Source: Acidobacteriota bacterium (GTDB lineage Bacteria > Acidobacteriota > Blastocatellia > Pyrinomonadales > Pyrinomonadaceae). From it: a stretch of DNA of 64,000 nt. Position numbers and translations under genes: made by a program. The stretch is from assembly GCA_003223935.1 (NCBI GenBank), contig QHXQ01000051.1:1-64000 (forward strand). The letters are read 5' to 3'. Of this stretch, positions 52,905 through 62,508 are shown in pieces. The notes beneath the pieces are model-generated. The model had not been told where the DNA came from. It did no database searches and saw nothing but the letters and a program-made list of their open reading frames with translations. Every line of letters starts with the position of its first letter. Position 1 is the first letter of the stretch.

Positions 52905-55259
52905 ATGAACAAAACTCCTCGAATCCTCTTTCTGGAAGATATTCCGGCGGACGCGGAGTTGGCCGAGCGCGAGTTGCGCAAGGCCGGCATCGAGTTCACG
53001 GCCCTGCGGGTGGACACCGAAGCAGACTTTCGCCGTGCGCTCGTTGAGTTTGCGCCCGACCTCATTCTGTCGGACTTCAGTCTGCCGCAGTTCACCGGCC
53101 TTGATGCGTTGCGCATCTTGCACGAACTCAAAACGGATGTGCCGCTCATCCTCATCACCGGTTCGCTCACAGAGGAGTTGGCGGTCGAGTGCATGCGCGA
53201 AGGCGCGACCGATTACATCTTGAAGTCGAGCCTGACGCGCCTGCCTTCGGCTGCGTTGAACGCGCTCGAAAAGGCTGCGGCGCAACGTGCGCGTGAAGCT
53301 GCCAGCGCGGCGCGCTGGCGCAGCGAAGAGCAGTACCGCGAACTTTTCGAGAACGCCAATGATCTCATCTACACGCACGACCTCGCCGGCAACTACACCT
53401 CGCTCAACAAGGCGGGCGAGCGCATCACCGGCTACACGCGCGCCGAAGCCGTCTGTATGAACATCACAGACATGCTTAGTCCCGAACAACTGGCGCGCGC
53501 GCGTGAGATGATCAGTCATAAGGCAGCATCGGGCGGCACGACCGTCTACGAACTCGACATCATCGCAAAGGATGGCCACCACGTCTCGTTGGAGTTGAGC
53601 ACATGGCTGATCTATGACGCAGATAGCCAGCCCGTCGGCGTGCAGGGCATCGGCCGCGACATCACCGAACACAAACGCGCCGAGCGCGAGCGCGACACCG
53701 AACGCGAACTGCTCGACGCGCTCTTCGAGCACCTGCCCGTCGGCGTGCTCCTGCGCGACGCGCAAGGGCGCTACACGCGCGCCAATCGCAAAGCGGCGCA
53801 AATTTTTGAGATCGAGCGTGAGCAATTGATCGGCATGACGCCTGAAGAACTACTCCAGCGCGCGCAGATCACGCAGCCGAGCGGGCAGCCGCTGCAACCA
53901 GCGCAGATGCACTCGTCAATTGCTGTGCAGACGCAGCAGTCGGTTAGCCCGCGCCCCGCTTTAATCACGACGCCGAAGGGCAACCGCCGCCGCCTCGTCG
54001 CCAGCGCTGCGCCGGTTGCGCTCTCCGAACAAGGCGAGCTTGGTAGTGTGGTCGTGATCGAAGATGTGACCGAGCAGCATGCGATCCAAGAACAACTCCG
54101 CCAGTCGCAGAAGATGGAATCCATCGGCCTGCTCGCGGGCGGCGTGGCGCACGACTTCAACAATCTGTTGACCGCGATTCAAGGCAACGCGCAACTCGCA
54201 CTGCGCAAGGTCAGCCCGGCCGATGCAGTGCGCCATCGCTTGCTCGAGGTCGAGCGCGCGGCGCAACGCGCGGCGGTGCTGACGCGCCAACTGCTCGCCT
54301 TCAGTCGCCGCCAGTATTTGGAGCGTAAGTCCGTCAACTTAAACGACACGATCAACGACATCATAAAGATGGTGCGGCGCATCATCGGCGAAGATGTCGA
54401 GGTGCGCTTAAACGAAGCGGCCGACTTGGCTGCGGTCTTCGCCGATCCGACGCAGCTCGAACAAGTGATCATGAACCTCGCCGTCAACGCGCGCGAGGCA
54501 ATGCCGCACGGCGGCCTGCTCATCATCGAGACGCGCAACATGGAACTCGACGCCGCTTATTGCCGCCGCTACAGCTATGTCCAACCCGGTCGCTACGTCG
54601 AGATCAAAGTCAGCGACACGGGCTGTGGGATGGACGCGGCGACGCAGGCGCGCATCTTCGAGCCGTTCTTCACGACCAAAGAGATGGGCAAGGGCACGGG
54701 CTTGGGGCTGTCAACCGTCTATGGCATCGTCAAACAACACGACGGGCACATCAACGTCTATAGCGAAGTGGGGCACGGCACGATCTTCAGAATCTATCTG
54801 CCCGTGCATGAACGCCCGACCGTCGCCGAGCCGCAGGCCGTGCCCGCGCCGCTTGCGGGCGGCACGGAGACGATCCTTGTCGCTGAAGATGAAGCGGCGT
54901 TGCGCGATCTGGCGCGCGATGTGCTCGAAGGTCTCGGCTACAAAGTCCTGCTGGCCAAAGACGGCGCGGAGGCTGTGGCGCTGTACGAAGCCGAGCGCGA
55001 ACGGATCGATCTGCTCCTCCTCGACGTGGTCATGCCGCACATCGGTGGGCACGAAGCCTACGAACGCATGCGCGCGCTAAACGGGACCACGCCCGTCATC
55101 TTCATGACCGGCTACAGCACCGAGACCGTGCAGAGCAGGTTCGTCAAACACAATCGCTTCATCGAAGAAGCGGGCGCGGTGCTCTTGCAAAAGCCTTATA
55201 ACGTTGAAGGTCTCGGCCGCAAGGTACGCGAGATGCTCGACAGCAGCCGCAAAAAATAG
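52905..55259 (+). CDS. Hybrid histidine kinase REC-PAS-PAS-HisKA-HATPase-REC
   Basis: N-term ILFLEDIPADAELAERELRKAG, GGVAHDFNNLLTAIQGNAQLALRK, GTGLGLSTVYGIVKQHDGHI, C-term ILVAEDEAALRDLARDVLEGLGY. Confidence 0.92.
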   Translation: MNKTPRILFLEDIPADAELAERELRKAGIEFTALRVDTEADFRRALVEFAPDLILSDFSLPQFTGLDALRILHELKTDVPLILITGSLTEELAVECMREGATDYILKSSLTRLPSAALNALEKAAAQRAREAASAARWRSEEQYRELFENANDLIYTHDLAGNYTSLNKAGERITGYTRAEAVCMNITDMLSPEQLARAREMISHKAASGGTTVYELDIIAKDGHHVSLELSTWLIYDADSQPVGVQGIGRDITEHKRAERERDTERELLDALFEHLPVGVLLRDAQGRYTRANRKAAQIFEIEREQLIGMTPEELLQRAQITQPSGQPLQPAQMHSSIAVQTQQSVSPRPALITTPKGNRRRLVASAAPVALSEQGELGSVVVIEDVTEQHAIQEQLRQSQKMESIGLLAGGVAHDFNNLLTAIQGNAQLALRKVSPADAVRHRLLEVERAAQRAAVLTRQLLAFSRRQYLERKSVNLNDTINDIIKMVRRIIGEDVEVRLNEAADLAAVFADPTQLEQVIMNLAVNAREAMPHGGLLIIETRNMELDAAYCRRYSYVQPGRYVEIKVSDTGCGMDAATQARIFEPFFTTKEMGKGTGLGLSTVYGIVKQHDGHINVYSEVGHGTIFRIYLPVHERPTVAEPQAVPAPLAGGTETILVAEDEAALRDLARDVLEGLGYKVLLAKDGAEAVALYEAERERIDLLLLDVVMPHIGGHEAYERMRALNGTTPVIFMTGYSTETVQSRFVKHNRFIEEAGAVLLQKPYNVEGLGRKVREMLDSSRKK

Positions 55260-55277
55260 CAGCGGCCGAAGTAAACC

Positions 55278-57431
55278 ATGACCACTACACAGAAATCACG
55301 TGCCCGTATCCTGATCGCGGACGACGAGCCGCAGATCAGAGAGATGCTGCACGAATTATTGAGCGACGACTACGACTGTCAAGAGGTCGCCTCCGCCGAA
55401 GAGGCGCTCGCACTACTCTGCACCGAGAGTTTCCAACTCGTCTTGAGCGACATCACGATGTCCGGTCTGTCTGGTCTCGACATGGTGCCGCAGGTGCTTA
55501 AGCTCGCGCCCGACACCGTCGTCATCATGATCAGCGGCGAGCAGAACATCGAGAGCGCGATTCGCGCCATGCGCGTCGGCGCGTTCGACTACGTGACCAA
55601 ACCGTTCGCCATTCAACACGTCGAGGCGGCGGTCGAGCGCGCGCTCGACTATCAAGCGCTGCGCGCCGCCAAACGCTACTACGAAAATTTTCTCGAAGAG
55701 ATCGTGCGCCAGCGCACGGCCGAGTTGCACAAGACCAATCAGACCTTGCGCACGCTGATCGCGGCCGCGCCGCTCGCCATCTTCGCGCTCGACGAGGCCG
55801 CCCGCCTGACCATGTGGAATCCGGCCGCCGCGCAAATCTTCGGTTGGACGGAAGCGGAAGTCTTGGGCCGCACGTTGCCGCTCGCGTTGGTGGCTGACGA
55901 AGCGCAGCAGCCGACTTGGTTGCAGGCCGCGCTCAGGCACGAGCCGACGAGCGGCGACGAGGCGCGCGTCCGGCGCAGAGATGGGACGGAGGTTGACGTG
56001 AACGTCTGGACGGCTGCGCTCACGGACGCCGACGGCGCGGGCCACGGCACGATGGTCGTCATGGCCGACATCAGCGAGCGCAAACAAGCCGAGGCGCGCA
56101 TCAACTTCCTCGCCTATCACGATACCTTGACGAATCTGCCGAACCGCGTCCTGTTTGAAGATCGCCTCGTGCAGTCTTTGAACCTCGTGCAGCGCCACAG
56201 CCAGATGCTGGCCGTGCTCTTCGTCGCGCCGGATCGGTTCAAGAAGTTCACAGACACTTTGGGCCACGCCGCCGGCGATCAACTCTTATGCGCCGTCGCC
56301 GAGCGGCTGCGCGGAAACTTGCGCGACGGCGACACGGTCGCGCGCTTCGAGGGCGAAGAGTTTTCGCTCCTGCTCAGTTCGATCAACGGCACGGAGGACG
56401 CGGCGGCCGTGGCGCGTTGGATTCAACAGGCGCTTAGCCCGCCGTTCAAAGTTGAAGGACACGAGCTTTACCTGACCGCCAGCATCGGCATCGGTCTCTA
56501 TCCATACGACGGCGCGGACGCGCAGAGCTTGTTGAAGAACGCAGGCGCGGCGCTCTATCGCGCGAAGCAACAGGGCGGCAATCAATATCAGTTCTACACG
56601 GCCGACATGAACGAGCGCGCGCTCAAACGTTTGGCCTTAGAGAACAACTTGCGGCGTGCGATCGACGCCGAAGAGTTCGTCGTCTATTACCAGCCGCAGA
56701 TGAGCGGCGACACCGGCCGGATCGTCGGCATGGAGGCGCTCGTGCGTTGGCAGCAGCCGGAGTTGGGTCTCGTCCCGCCATCCGACTTCATCCCGCTCGC
56801 CGAAGATACAGGGCTGATCGAACCGATCGGCACGTGGGTCTTGCGCACGGCACTCGAACAGACGAAGCGCTGGCAGACGCGGGGGCTGCCCATCCAGCGC
56901 GTCGCGGTCAACCTGTCCGCGCGCCAATTTCAACGGCCCGATCTCGCCGGCATGGTCGCCGGGCTGTTGGCCGAGACGGGCGTTAGCCCTAACTGCCTTG
57001 AGTTGGAACTGACCGAAAGCTCGATCATGCACGATACGACGGGCGCAATCGCCGTGCTGCGCGAGTTGCAGCAGATGGGTGTGCGCGTCGCCGTAGACGA
57101 CTTCGGCGCGGGCTATTCGTCGCTCGCTTATCTGAAGCACCTGCCGATTGATGTATTAAAGATCGATCAGGCGTTCGTCCGCGACATGACGAGCGACCCG
57201 AACGACGCCGCCATAGTGATGGCCATCATCACGCTGGCGCACAGCTTGAAGTTGCGCGTCGTCGCCGAAGGCGTCGAGACCGAAGAACACTTGCGCTTCC
57301 TGCGGCTGCTGCGCTGCGACGAGATGCAAGGCTATCTGTTCAGCAGGCCGCTGCCGGCAACCGAGTTCGAGCACCTGCTCGAAGGGCAACAGACAGACGT
57401 GGGGCAAAATCTCTCCGCGCTCCATGTTTAG
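55278..57431 (+). CDS. REC-PAS-GGDEF(degenerate)-EAL protein, predicted c-di-GMP phosphodiesterase
   Basis: REC domain, PAS, RFEGEEF in GGDEF position, EALVRW, LELTESSIMHD, DDFGAGYSSLAYLKHLPIDVLKID. Confidence 0.92.
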   Translation: MTTTQKSRARILIADDEPQIREMLHELLSDDYDCQEVASAEEALALLCTESFQLVLSDITMSGLSGLDMVPQVLKLAPDTVVIMISGEQNIESAIRAMRVGAFDYVTKPFAIQHVEAAVERALDYQALRAAKRYYENFLEEIVRQRTAELHKTNQTLRTLIAAAPLAIFALDEAARLTMWNPAAAQIFGWTEAEVLGRTLPLALVADEAQQPTWLQAALRHEPTSGDEARVRRRDGTEVDVNVWTAALTDADGAGHGTMVVMADISERKQAEARINFLAYHDTLTNLPNRVLFEDRLVQSLNLVQRHSQMLAVLFVAPDRFKKFTDTLGHAAGDQLLCAVAERLRGNLRDGDTVARFEGEEFSLLLSSINGTEDAAAVARWIQQALSPPFKVEGHELYLTASIGIGLYPYDGADAQSLLKNAGAALYRAKQQGGNQYQFYTADMNERALKRLALENNLRRAIDAEEFVVYYQPQMSGDTGRIVGMEALVRWQQPELGLVPPSDFIPLAEDTGLIEPIGTWVLRTALEQTKRWQTRGLPIQRVAVNLSARQFQRPDLAGMVAGLLAETGVSPNCLELELTESSIMHDTTGAIAVLRELQQMGVRVAVDDFGAGYSSLAYLKHLPIDVLKIDQAFVRDMTSDPNDAAIVMAIITLAHSLKLRVVAEGVETEEHLRFLRLLRCDEMQGYLFSRPLPATEFEHLLEGQQTDVGQNLSALHV

Positions 57432-57478
57432 CGTGTGCACCTTAGTTAAACGGAAGGCGCGCCGAAAGTGAAAGCACA

Positions 57479-58972
57479 ATGATTAATTCTGATCGCGTAT
57501 TCATGTTGCCGGAAGAACCCGAACGCTCCCATCGTGAGCTAGCACCAAGAGACGTGAAGCCCTTGAGCAAACTACAAGCACTCGTAATTGACGACGAATC
57601 GCAGGTGCGCGACTTCGTGGCCGAAGTTTTGCGCGACGCTGATTGGGCGGTGGACGAAGCCGACAGCGCCGAGCGCGCCTTCGAGTTGTTGCGCGAACGG
57701 CGCTATACGCTCGTCTTCTGCGACGTGATGCTCTCCGGCAGCGCCGACGGCTTCACAGTCCTGCGCCGGCTGACGCAGGAGCAATCCGAAGCGCACATCG
57801 TCTTGATGACCGGCTACGGCTCGGCCGCAGGCGCGCTCGACGCCACAGCCTTCGGCGCGCTCGACTATCTTTTAAAACCCTTCAGCTTCGCCGAAGTGCA
57901 GGACGTGGCGGACGCCGTGCGGCGGCGCGTCGAACGGCAGCCGCGCGCTTCGGTCGAGGCCGAGCGGGCCGCTTACGTGCACACGTCCGATCTCGATCTG
58001 ATCGGGCGCAGCGCCGCCTTCGTCAAAGTGATGAAACTCGTGGGCCGGCTCGCGGCGACGAATCTGCCCGTCCTGATCACGGGCGAATCGGGCACGGGCA
58101 AAGAGGTCGTGGCGCGCGCCATTCACCGGCGCAGCGCCCGTGCCGATAAGCCTTTCGTCGCCGTCAACTGCGGCGCGCTCCCGGCAGAGTTGATCGAGTC
58201 GGAACTGTTCGGGCACGTCAAAGGCTCCTTCACCGGCGCGCACGCAGACCGTGTGGGCTTGTGGGAAGAAGCCAACGGCGGCACGGTCTTCTTGGACGAG
58301 ATCACGGAGACGACGCCCGCGTTTCAAGTGAAACTTTTGCGCGCCTTGCAGGAGGGCGAGATCAGGCGCGTCGGCTCGAACCGCACGGTCTATGTTGACG
58401 TGCGCGTGATCGCGGCGACGAACCGCGACCCCGAACCCGAAGTCGCAGAGAAACGCTTCCGGCAAGATTTGTTCTATCGCTTGAACGCCGTCAGTCTGCA
58501 CCTGCCGCCGCTGCGCGAACGGCGCGAAGACATCATGCCGCTCGCGCGCCACTTCGCCACGCGCGCGCGGCCCACAGGTGCGCCCGCGCTCCATTTCTCA
58601 CGCGACGCCGCGCATGTGCTCGAAAACTATGCTTGGCCCGGCAACATACGCGAACTTGAAAATGCCGTCGTGCGCGCCGCAGCCCTGTGCGACAACACAG
58701 TCCGCACGGACGATCTGCCCGAACGCATACGCGAACAGCACGGGGCCGAAGCCGCCAACGACTCGCCCGCAAGCGACATCATCGGCGAGAGCGGGCCGGA
58801 ACAGACGACTGAATGGCCGACGCTCGCCGAAGTCGAAGGGCGCTATGTCGCGCGCGTCCTCGCCCACACGGGCGGCAACAAACAGGCCGCCGCGCGGCTC
58901 CTGAACGTTGACCGCAAGACGCTCCAACGTATGATCCAACGCCACCACCTCGCGCCGCACGGCGACGCTTGA
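57479..58972 (+). CDS. Sigma54-dependent response regulator (NtrC family)
   Basis: REC, GESGTGKEVVARAIH, GSFTGA, NKQAAARLLNVDRKTLQRMIQRH. Confidence 0.93.
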   Translation: MINSDRVFMLPEEPERSHRELAPRDVKPLSKLQALVIDDESQVRDFVAEVLRDADWAVDEADSAERAFELLRERRYTLVFCDVMLSGSADGFTVLRRLTQEQSEAHIVLMTGYGSAAGALDATAFGALDYLLKPFSFAEVQDVADAVRRRVERQPRASVEAERAAYVHTSDLDLIGRSAAFVKVMKLVGRLAATNLPVLITGESGTGKEVVARAIHRRSARADKPFVAVNCGALPAELIESELFGHVKGSFTGAHADRVGLWEEANGGTVFLDEITETTPAFQVKLLRALQEGEIRRVGSNRTVYVDVRVIAATNRDPEPEVAEKRFRQDLFYRLNAVSLHLPPLRERREDIMPLARHFATRARPTGAPALHFSRDAAHVLENYAWPGNIRELENAVVRAAALCDNTVRTDDLPERIREQHGAEAANDSPASDIIGESGPEQTTEWPTLAEVEGRYVARVLAHTGGNKQAAARLLNVDRKTLQRMIQRHHLAPHGDA

Positions 58973-59101
58973 TACACCCGCACACCTAAGGTTCATATTT
59001 CATTACCGCAGGATCAATGCTATGTTAGTCTGCTGCTGACTCGCTTCCGTTTCTTATGCCTCCTTCGTGCGGCGCGAACAGAGACATCGGGAGTTCTGGC
59101 C

Positions 59102-60889
59102 ATGAGAAGATTATTCAAGGCGCAGAAAAGTTTTTGCTTGCTGACCATGCTGGCGCTGCTGCTGCTCGCGGCGCTCGTCCCGTCGGCGCGGCCACAGCGC
59201 AGGCGCGACGCTCAATCGCCACCGGCCACGACCCCTACGCCAAACGCCAAACGATTTGCGCTCGTCATCGGCAACACGGCCTATGAGTCTGCACCGTTGA
59301 AGAATCCGGTCAACGATGCGCGGGCGATGGCGCAGGCGTTGCGCGAATGCAGCTTCGATGTGCTTGAGCGCGAGAATGTGACGCAGACGGAGATGAAGCA
59401 GACGATTCGTACGTTCGGCGAGCGCCTGCGCGGCGGCGGGCGCGAAGCTATCGGCTTGTTCTACTACGCCGGTCACGGCGTGCAGGTGCGCGATAGAAAC
59501 TACTTGATTCCGGTGCGCGCTACGGTCAACAGCGAAGAGGAGGTCGAGTACGAAGCGGTTGATGTCGGGTTTGTGATGGCGCAGATGGAGGCGGCCGAGA
59601 ACGACTTGAACATCATCATCCTCGATGCCTGCCGCGACAACCCTTATGCGCACAGCTTTCGCTCGGTCAGTAGAGGCTTGGCGCAGATGAACGCACCGAC
59701 TAGCACGCTCATCGCCTACGCGACCGCGCCGGGTCGGACGGCGAGCGACGGCTTAGGCGCGAATGGGCTGTACACGGCCGAGTTGCTGGCGGCAATGCGC
59801 ACGCCGGGACTGCCGATAGAGGATGTCTTCAAGCAGGTGCGGATCAGGGTGCGCGAAAGGAGCGCCGGGCAACAAGTGCCTTGGGAAGCATCGTCGCTCG
59901 TCGGGGATTTCTATTTCACTCCGCCAAAGAAAAGCGCGGCCGACGCTTCTGCCTCGCCCAGCCCGCTCCCGAGATTGACGGCTGACGAGTCGGCCCTTGA
60001 GTTGAGTTTCTGGGAGACGATTAAGAACAGTACGGACGCAGAAGATTTCAAGGACTATCTGGCGCAATATCCGAACGGCCGTTTCGCCGCTTTGGCCAAA
60101 AGGCGCGTCGCGCTGCTCACCGCGTCCACGCCGTCCACGTCAACGACGAGCAGTAATGAAACAGGGCGCACAGAGCCGAAGCCGTACGTGAAAAACGCGA
60201 ACCTGCCGGCCACAGTGACTAATCGCATCGGTCTCACGTTCGTCCTTGTTCCGCCGGGCAGCTTTATGATGGGTTCGACGAACGCGGATGACGAGCAGCC
60301 GGTGCATCAAGTGACCATCGGCGCGCCTTTCTACTTGGGCAAGTATGAGGTGACGCAAAGACAGTGGGTCGCGCTCATGGGCAGCAATCCGAGCGAGTTT
60401 AAGGGTGCAGACCATCCGGTCGAGCAAGTCTCTTGGGATGACGCGCAGGAGTTCATCCGCAAGCTGAACGCTTTGGGCGATGGCTTTGAGTATCGCTTAC
60501 CGACGGAGGCGGAATGGGAGTATGCCTGTCGCGCCGGGACGGCGGGCGACTATGCGGGCGACCTCGATGCGCTGGCTTGGTATGAAAATAACTCTAAGGG
60601 CGAGACGCATCCGGTCGGGCAGAAGCAGCCGAACAAGTTCGGGTTGTACGACATGCACGGCAACGTGTGGGAATGGTGTGCGGACATGAGTCCAGAAACT
60701 TATCAGGGCGCGCCAAAAGATGGCAGCGCGTGGTTGAACACGGACAGCCAGAAACGAATCCTGCGCGGCGGCTCTTGGGATCACGATAGCAATCATGCCC
60801 GCTCCGCCTATCGCCACTGGTTCTCGCCCAATCACCACACGCACGGCATCGGCTTTCGCGTCGCGGCCGTGCCCCGCACCTCATCTTAG
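59102..60889 (+). CDS. Caspase (peptidase C14)-like domain fused to formylglycine-generating-enzyme (SUMF1/FGE-sulfatase) domain
   Basis: FALVIGNTAYESAPLKNPVNDA, FYYAGHGVQ, IILDACRDNPY; C-term VPPGSFMMGST..RLPTEAEWEYACRAGT..GNVWEWCAD..RILRGGSW..GFRV. Confidence 0.92.
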   Translation: MRRLFKAQKSFCLLTMLALLLLAALVPSARPQRRRDAQSPPATTPTPNAKRFALVIGNTAYESAPLKNPVNDARAMAQALRECSFDVLERENVTQTEMKQTIRTFGERLRGGGREAIGLFYYAGHGVQVRDRNYLIPVRATVNSEEEVEYEAVDVGFVMAQMEAAENDLNIIILDACRDNPYAHSFRSVSRGLAQMNAPTSTLIAYATAPGRTASDGLGANGLYTAELLAAMRTPGLPIEDVFKQVRIRVRERSAGQQVPWEASSLVGDFYFTPPKKSAADASASPSPLPRLTADESALELSFWETIKNSTDAEDFKDYLAQYPNGRFAALAKRRVALLTASTPSTSTTSSNETGRTEPKPYVKNANLPATVTNRIGLTFVLVPPGSFMMGSTNADDEQPVHQVTIGAPFYLGKYEVTQRQWVALMGSNPSEFKGADHPVEQVSWDDAQEFIRKLNALGDGFEYRLPTEAEWEYACRAGTAGDYAGDLDALAWYENNSKGETHPVGQKQPNKFGLYDMHGNVWEWCADMSPETYQGAPKDGSAWLNTDSQKRILRGGSWDHDSNHARSAYRHWFSPNHHTHGIGFRVAAVPRTSS

Positions 60890-61110
60890 CGCGCTCGGCA
60901 CTCGCCATTGAGTTAAGCGGCGCAAGCGCACTTCGCGCCCTCACATCGTAGTCTCAGCACCCCTCTGGCACAGTGAATGCTCTCATACTTATCGGCAGCG
61001 TCTGCGCGCTGTCTTTGGTGTGAGACGCATGGGCGTGCTGCCCCACGCCGGCCGTTAAGCGTCCCTGTCCGCCCTAACCGATTTTTGCCGCGCAACAGCT
61101 TTAAGACTAG

Positions 61111-62508
61111 ATGGGACGACACATGCCTCGTACTGATGCATTACTGAACACGCCCGCTCTCGTCTCGCCTTTCAACCCGGAGGCCATCACCGACGAAGAC
61201 CGGCGCATCCTCATCGTGGACGATGAAGAGCCTGTGCGCACTCTCTTCGCTGCCTGTCTCGGCGAGCGCTACCTGTGTGCGACCGCCGCGAATGCCGAAG
61301 AAGCATTGGTGCGGCTCGCCGCAGAGACTTACGCGCTGGTCTTAAGCGATATAAGCATGCCGGGCTTGAGCGGCGTCGAACTGTTGCGCCGCATCGTCGC
61401 GCGCTACCCCGATACGGCCGTCATCATCATCTCCGGCATTGACCGCACCCAGCGTGTCCTTGATGCCATCCGGCTCGGCGCGTTCGATTATCTGATCAAG
61501 CCGTGCGAGTTGGACGTGTTGGAGTTGAGCGTCGAACGCGCGCTCGAACGGCGCGCGCTCCTGCGCAATGCGCGCCGCTACAAGCAAGACCTCGAACGGC
61601 GCAACGCCGAACTCGCGTGGCGCAAAGCTGAACTGGAACGCTTGCAGGCGCAGATCATCCACAGCGAGAAGATGGCCAGCTTAGGGCAACTCGCCGCCGG
61701 CATCGCACACGAGTTGAACAACCCCGCCGGCTTCATCTACGGCAACATGGAAATTCTCGCCGAGTGCGCCGCCGGCTTGGAGCGTTTGCTGAGTTATTAC
61801 GCGCGCGCGCCCATGCCGTCTGCTGTGGCCGCAGAGGTCGAGCGCATCAAAGGTGAGATTGACTACGAGCACGCGCTCGCAGACCTGCGCGACATCGTCA
61901 ACGATTGCCGTGAAGGCGCAGAACGCATCCGCGACGTGGTGCAGAACCTGCGCACCTTCTCGCGCCTCGACGAAGCCGACTTCAAAAAGATCGATCTGCA
62001 CGAAGGGATTGATTCAACCGTGCGGCTGCTCTCGCGCTACTACACGGCGGGCGGCGTCACGCTCCGCCGCGAATACGGTCAGCTACCGCTCGTTGATTGC
62101 TACGCCGGCCAACTTAATCAAGTCTGGATGAACCTGCTGGTCAACGCCGCGCAAGCAGTCGGCGGCGCAGGCGAGGTCTTAATCAAGACGAAGTTGGCCG
62201 GCGACACGGTCGTCGTCTGCGTCAGCGACACGGGCTGCGGCATCGCAGCCGAAAACCTGAAGAAGATTTTCGATCCGTTCTTCACTACCAAGCCCGTCGG
62301 CGAAGGCACAGGTCTGGGTCTGTCGATCAGCTACGGCATCATCGAGCGGCACGGCGGCACGATCAGCGTCGAGAGCATACAAGGGCAGGGCACGACCTTC
62401 ACCATCAAGCTGCCGGTCAGCGCGCGCCCGCGCGCCGAAGCGGCGGGCACGCAACGCGAATTCAGCATTGTCACGGCCCCAGTGTCAGGAGCACTTCATC
62501 GGACATGA
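61111..62508 (+). CDS. REC-histidine kinase (receiver, HisKA, HATPase_c)
   Basis: [71 protein letters not shown]. Confidence 0.92.
   Translation: MGRHMPRTDALLNTPALVSPFNPEAITDEDRRILIVDDEEPVRTLFAACLGERYLCATAANAEEALVRLAAETYALVLSDISMPGLSGVELLRRIVARYPDTAVIIISGIDRTQRVLDAIRLGAFDYLIKPCELDVLELSVERALERRALLRNARRYKQDLERRNAELAWRKAELERLQAQIIHSEKMASLGQLAAGIAHELNNPAGFIYGNMEILAECAAGLERLLSYYARAPMPSAVAAEVERIKGEIDYEHALADLRDIVNDCREGAERIRDVVQNLRTFSRLDEADFKKIDLHEGIDSTVRLLSRYYTAGGVTLRREYGQLPLVDCYAGQLNQVWMNLLVNAAQAVGGAGEVLIKTKLAGDTVVVCVSDTGCGIAAENLKKIFDPFFTTKPVGEGTGLGLSISYGIIERHGGTISVESIQGQGTTFTIKLPVSARPRAEAAGTQREFSIVTAPVSGALHRT

Noticed and set aside
60889-61111. DGR template repeat downstream of the caspase-FGE gene
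   Set aside because: No near-copy of the FGE C-terminal DNA and no reverse transcriptase found in the window
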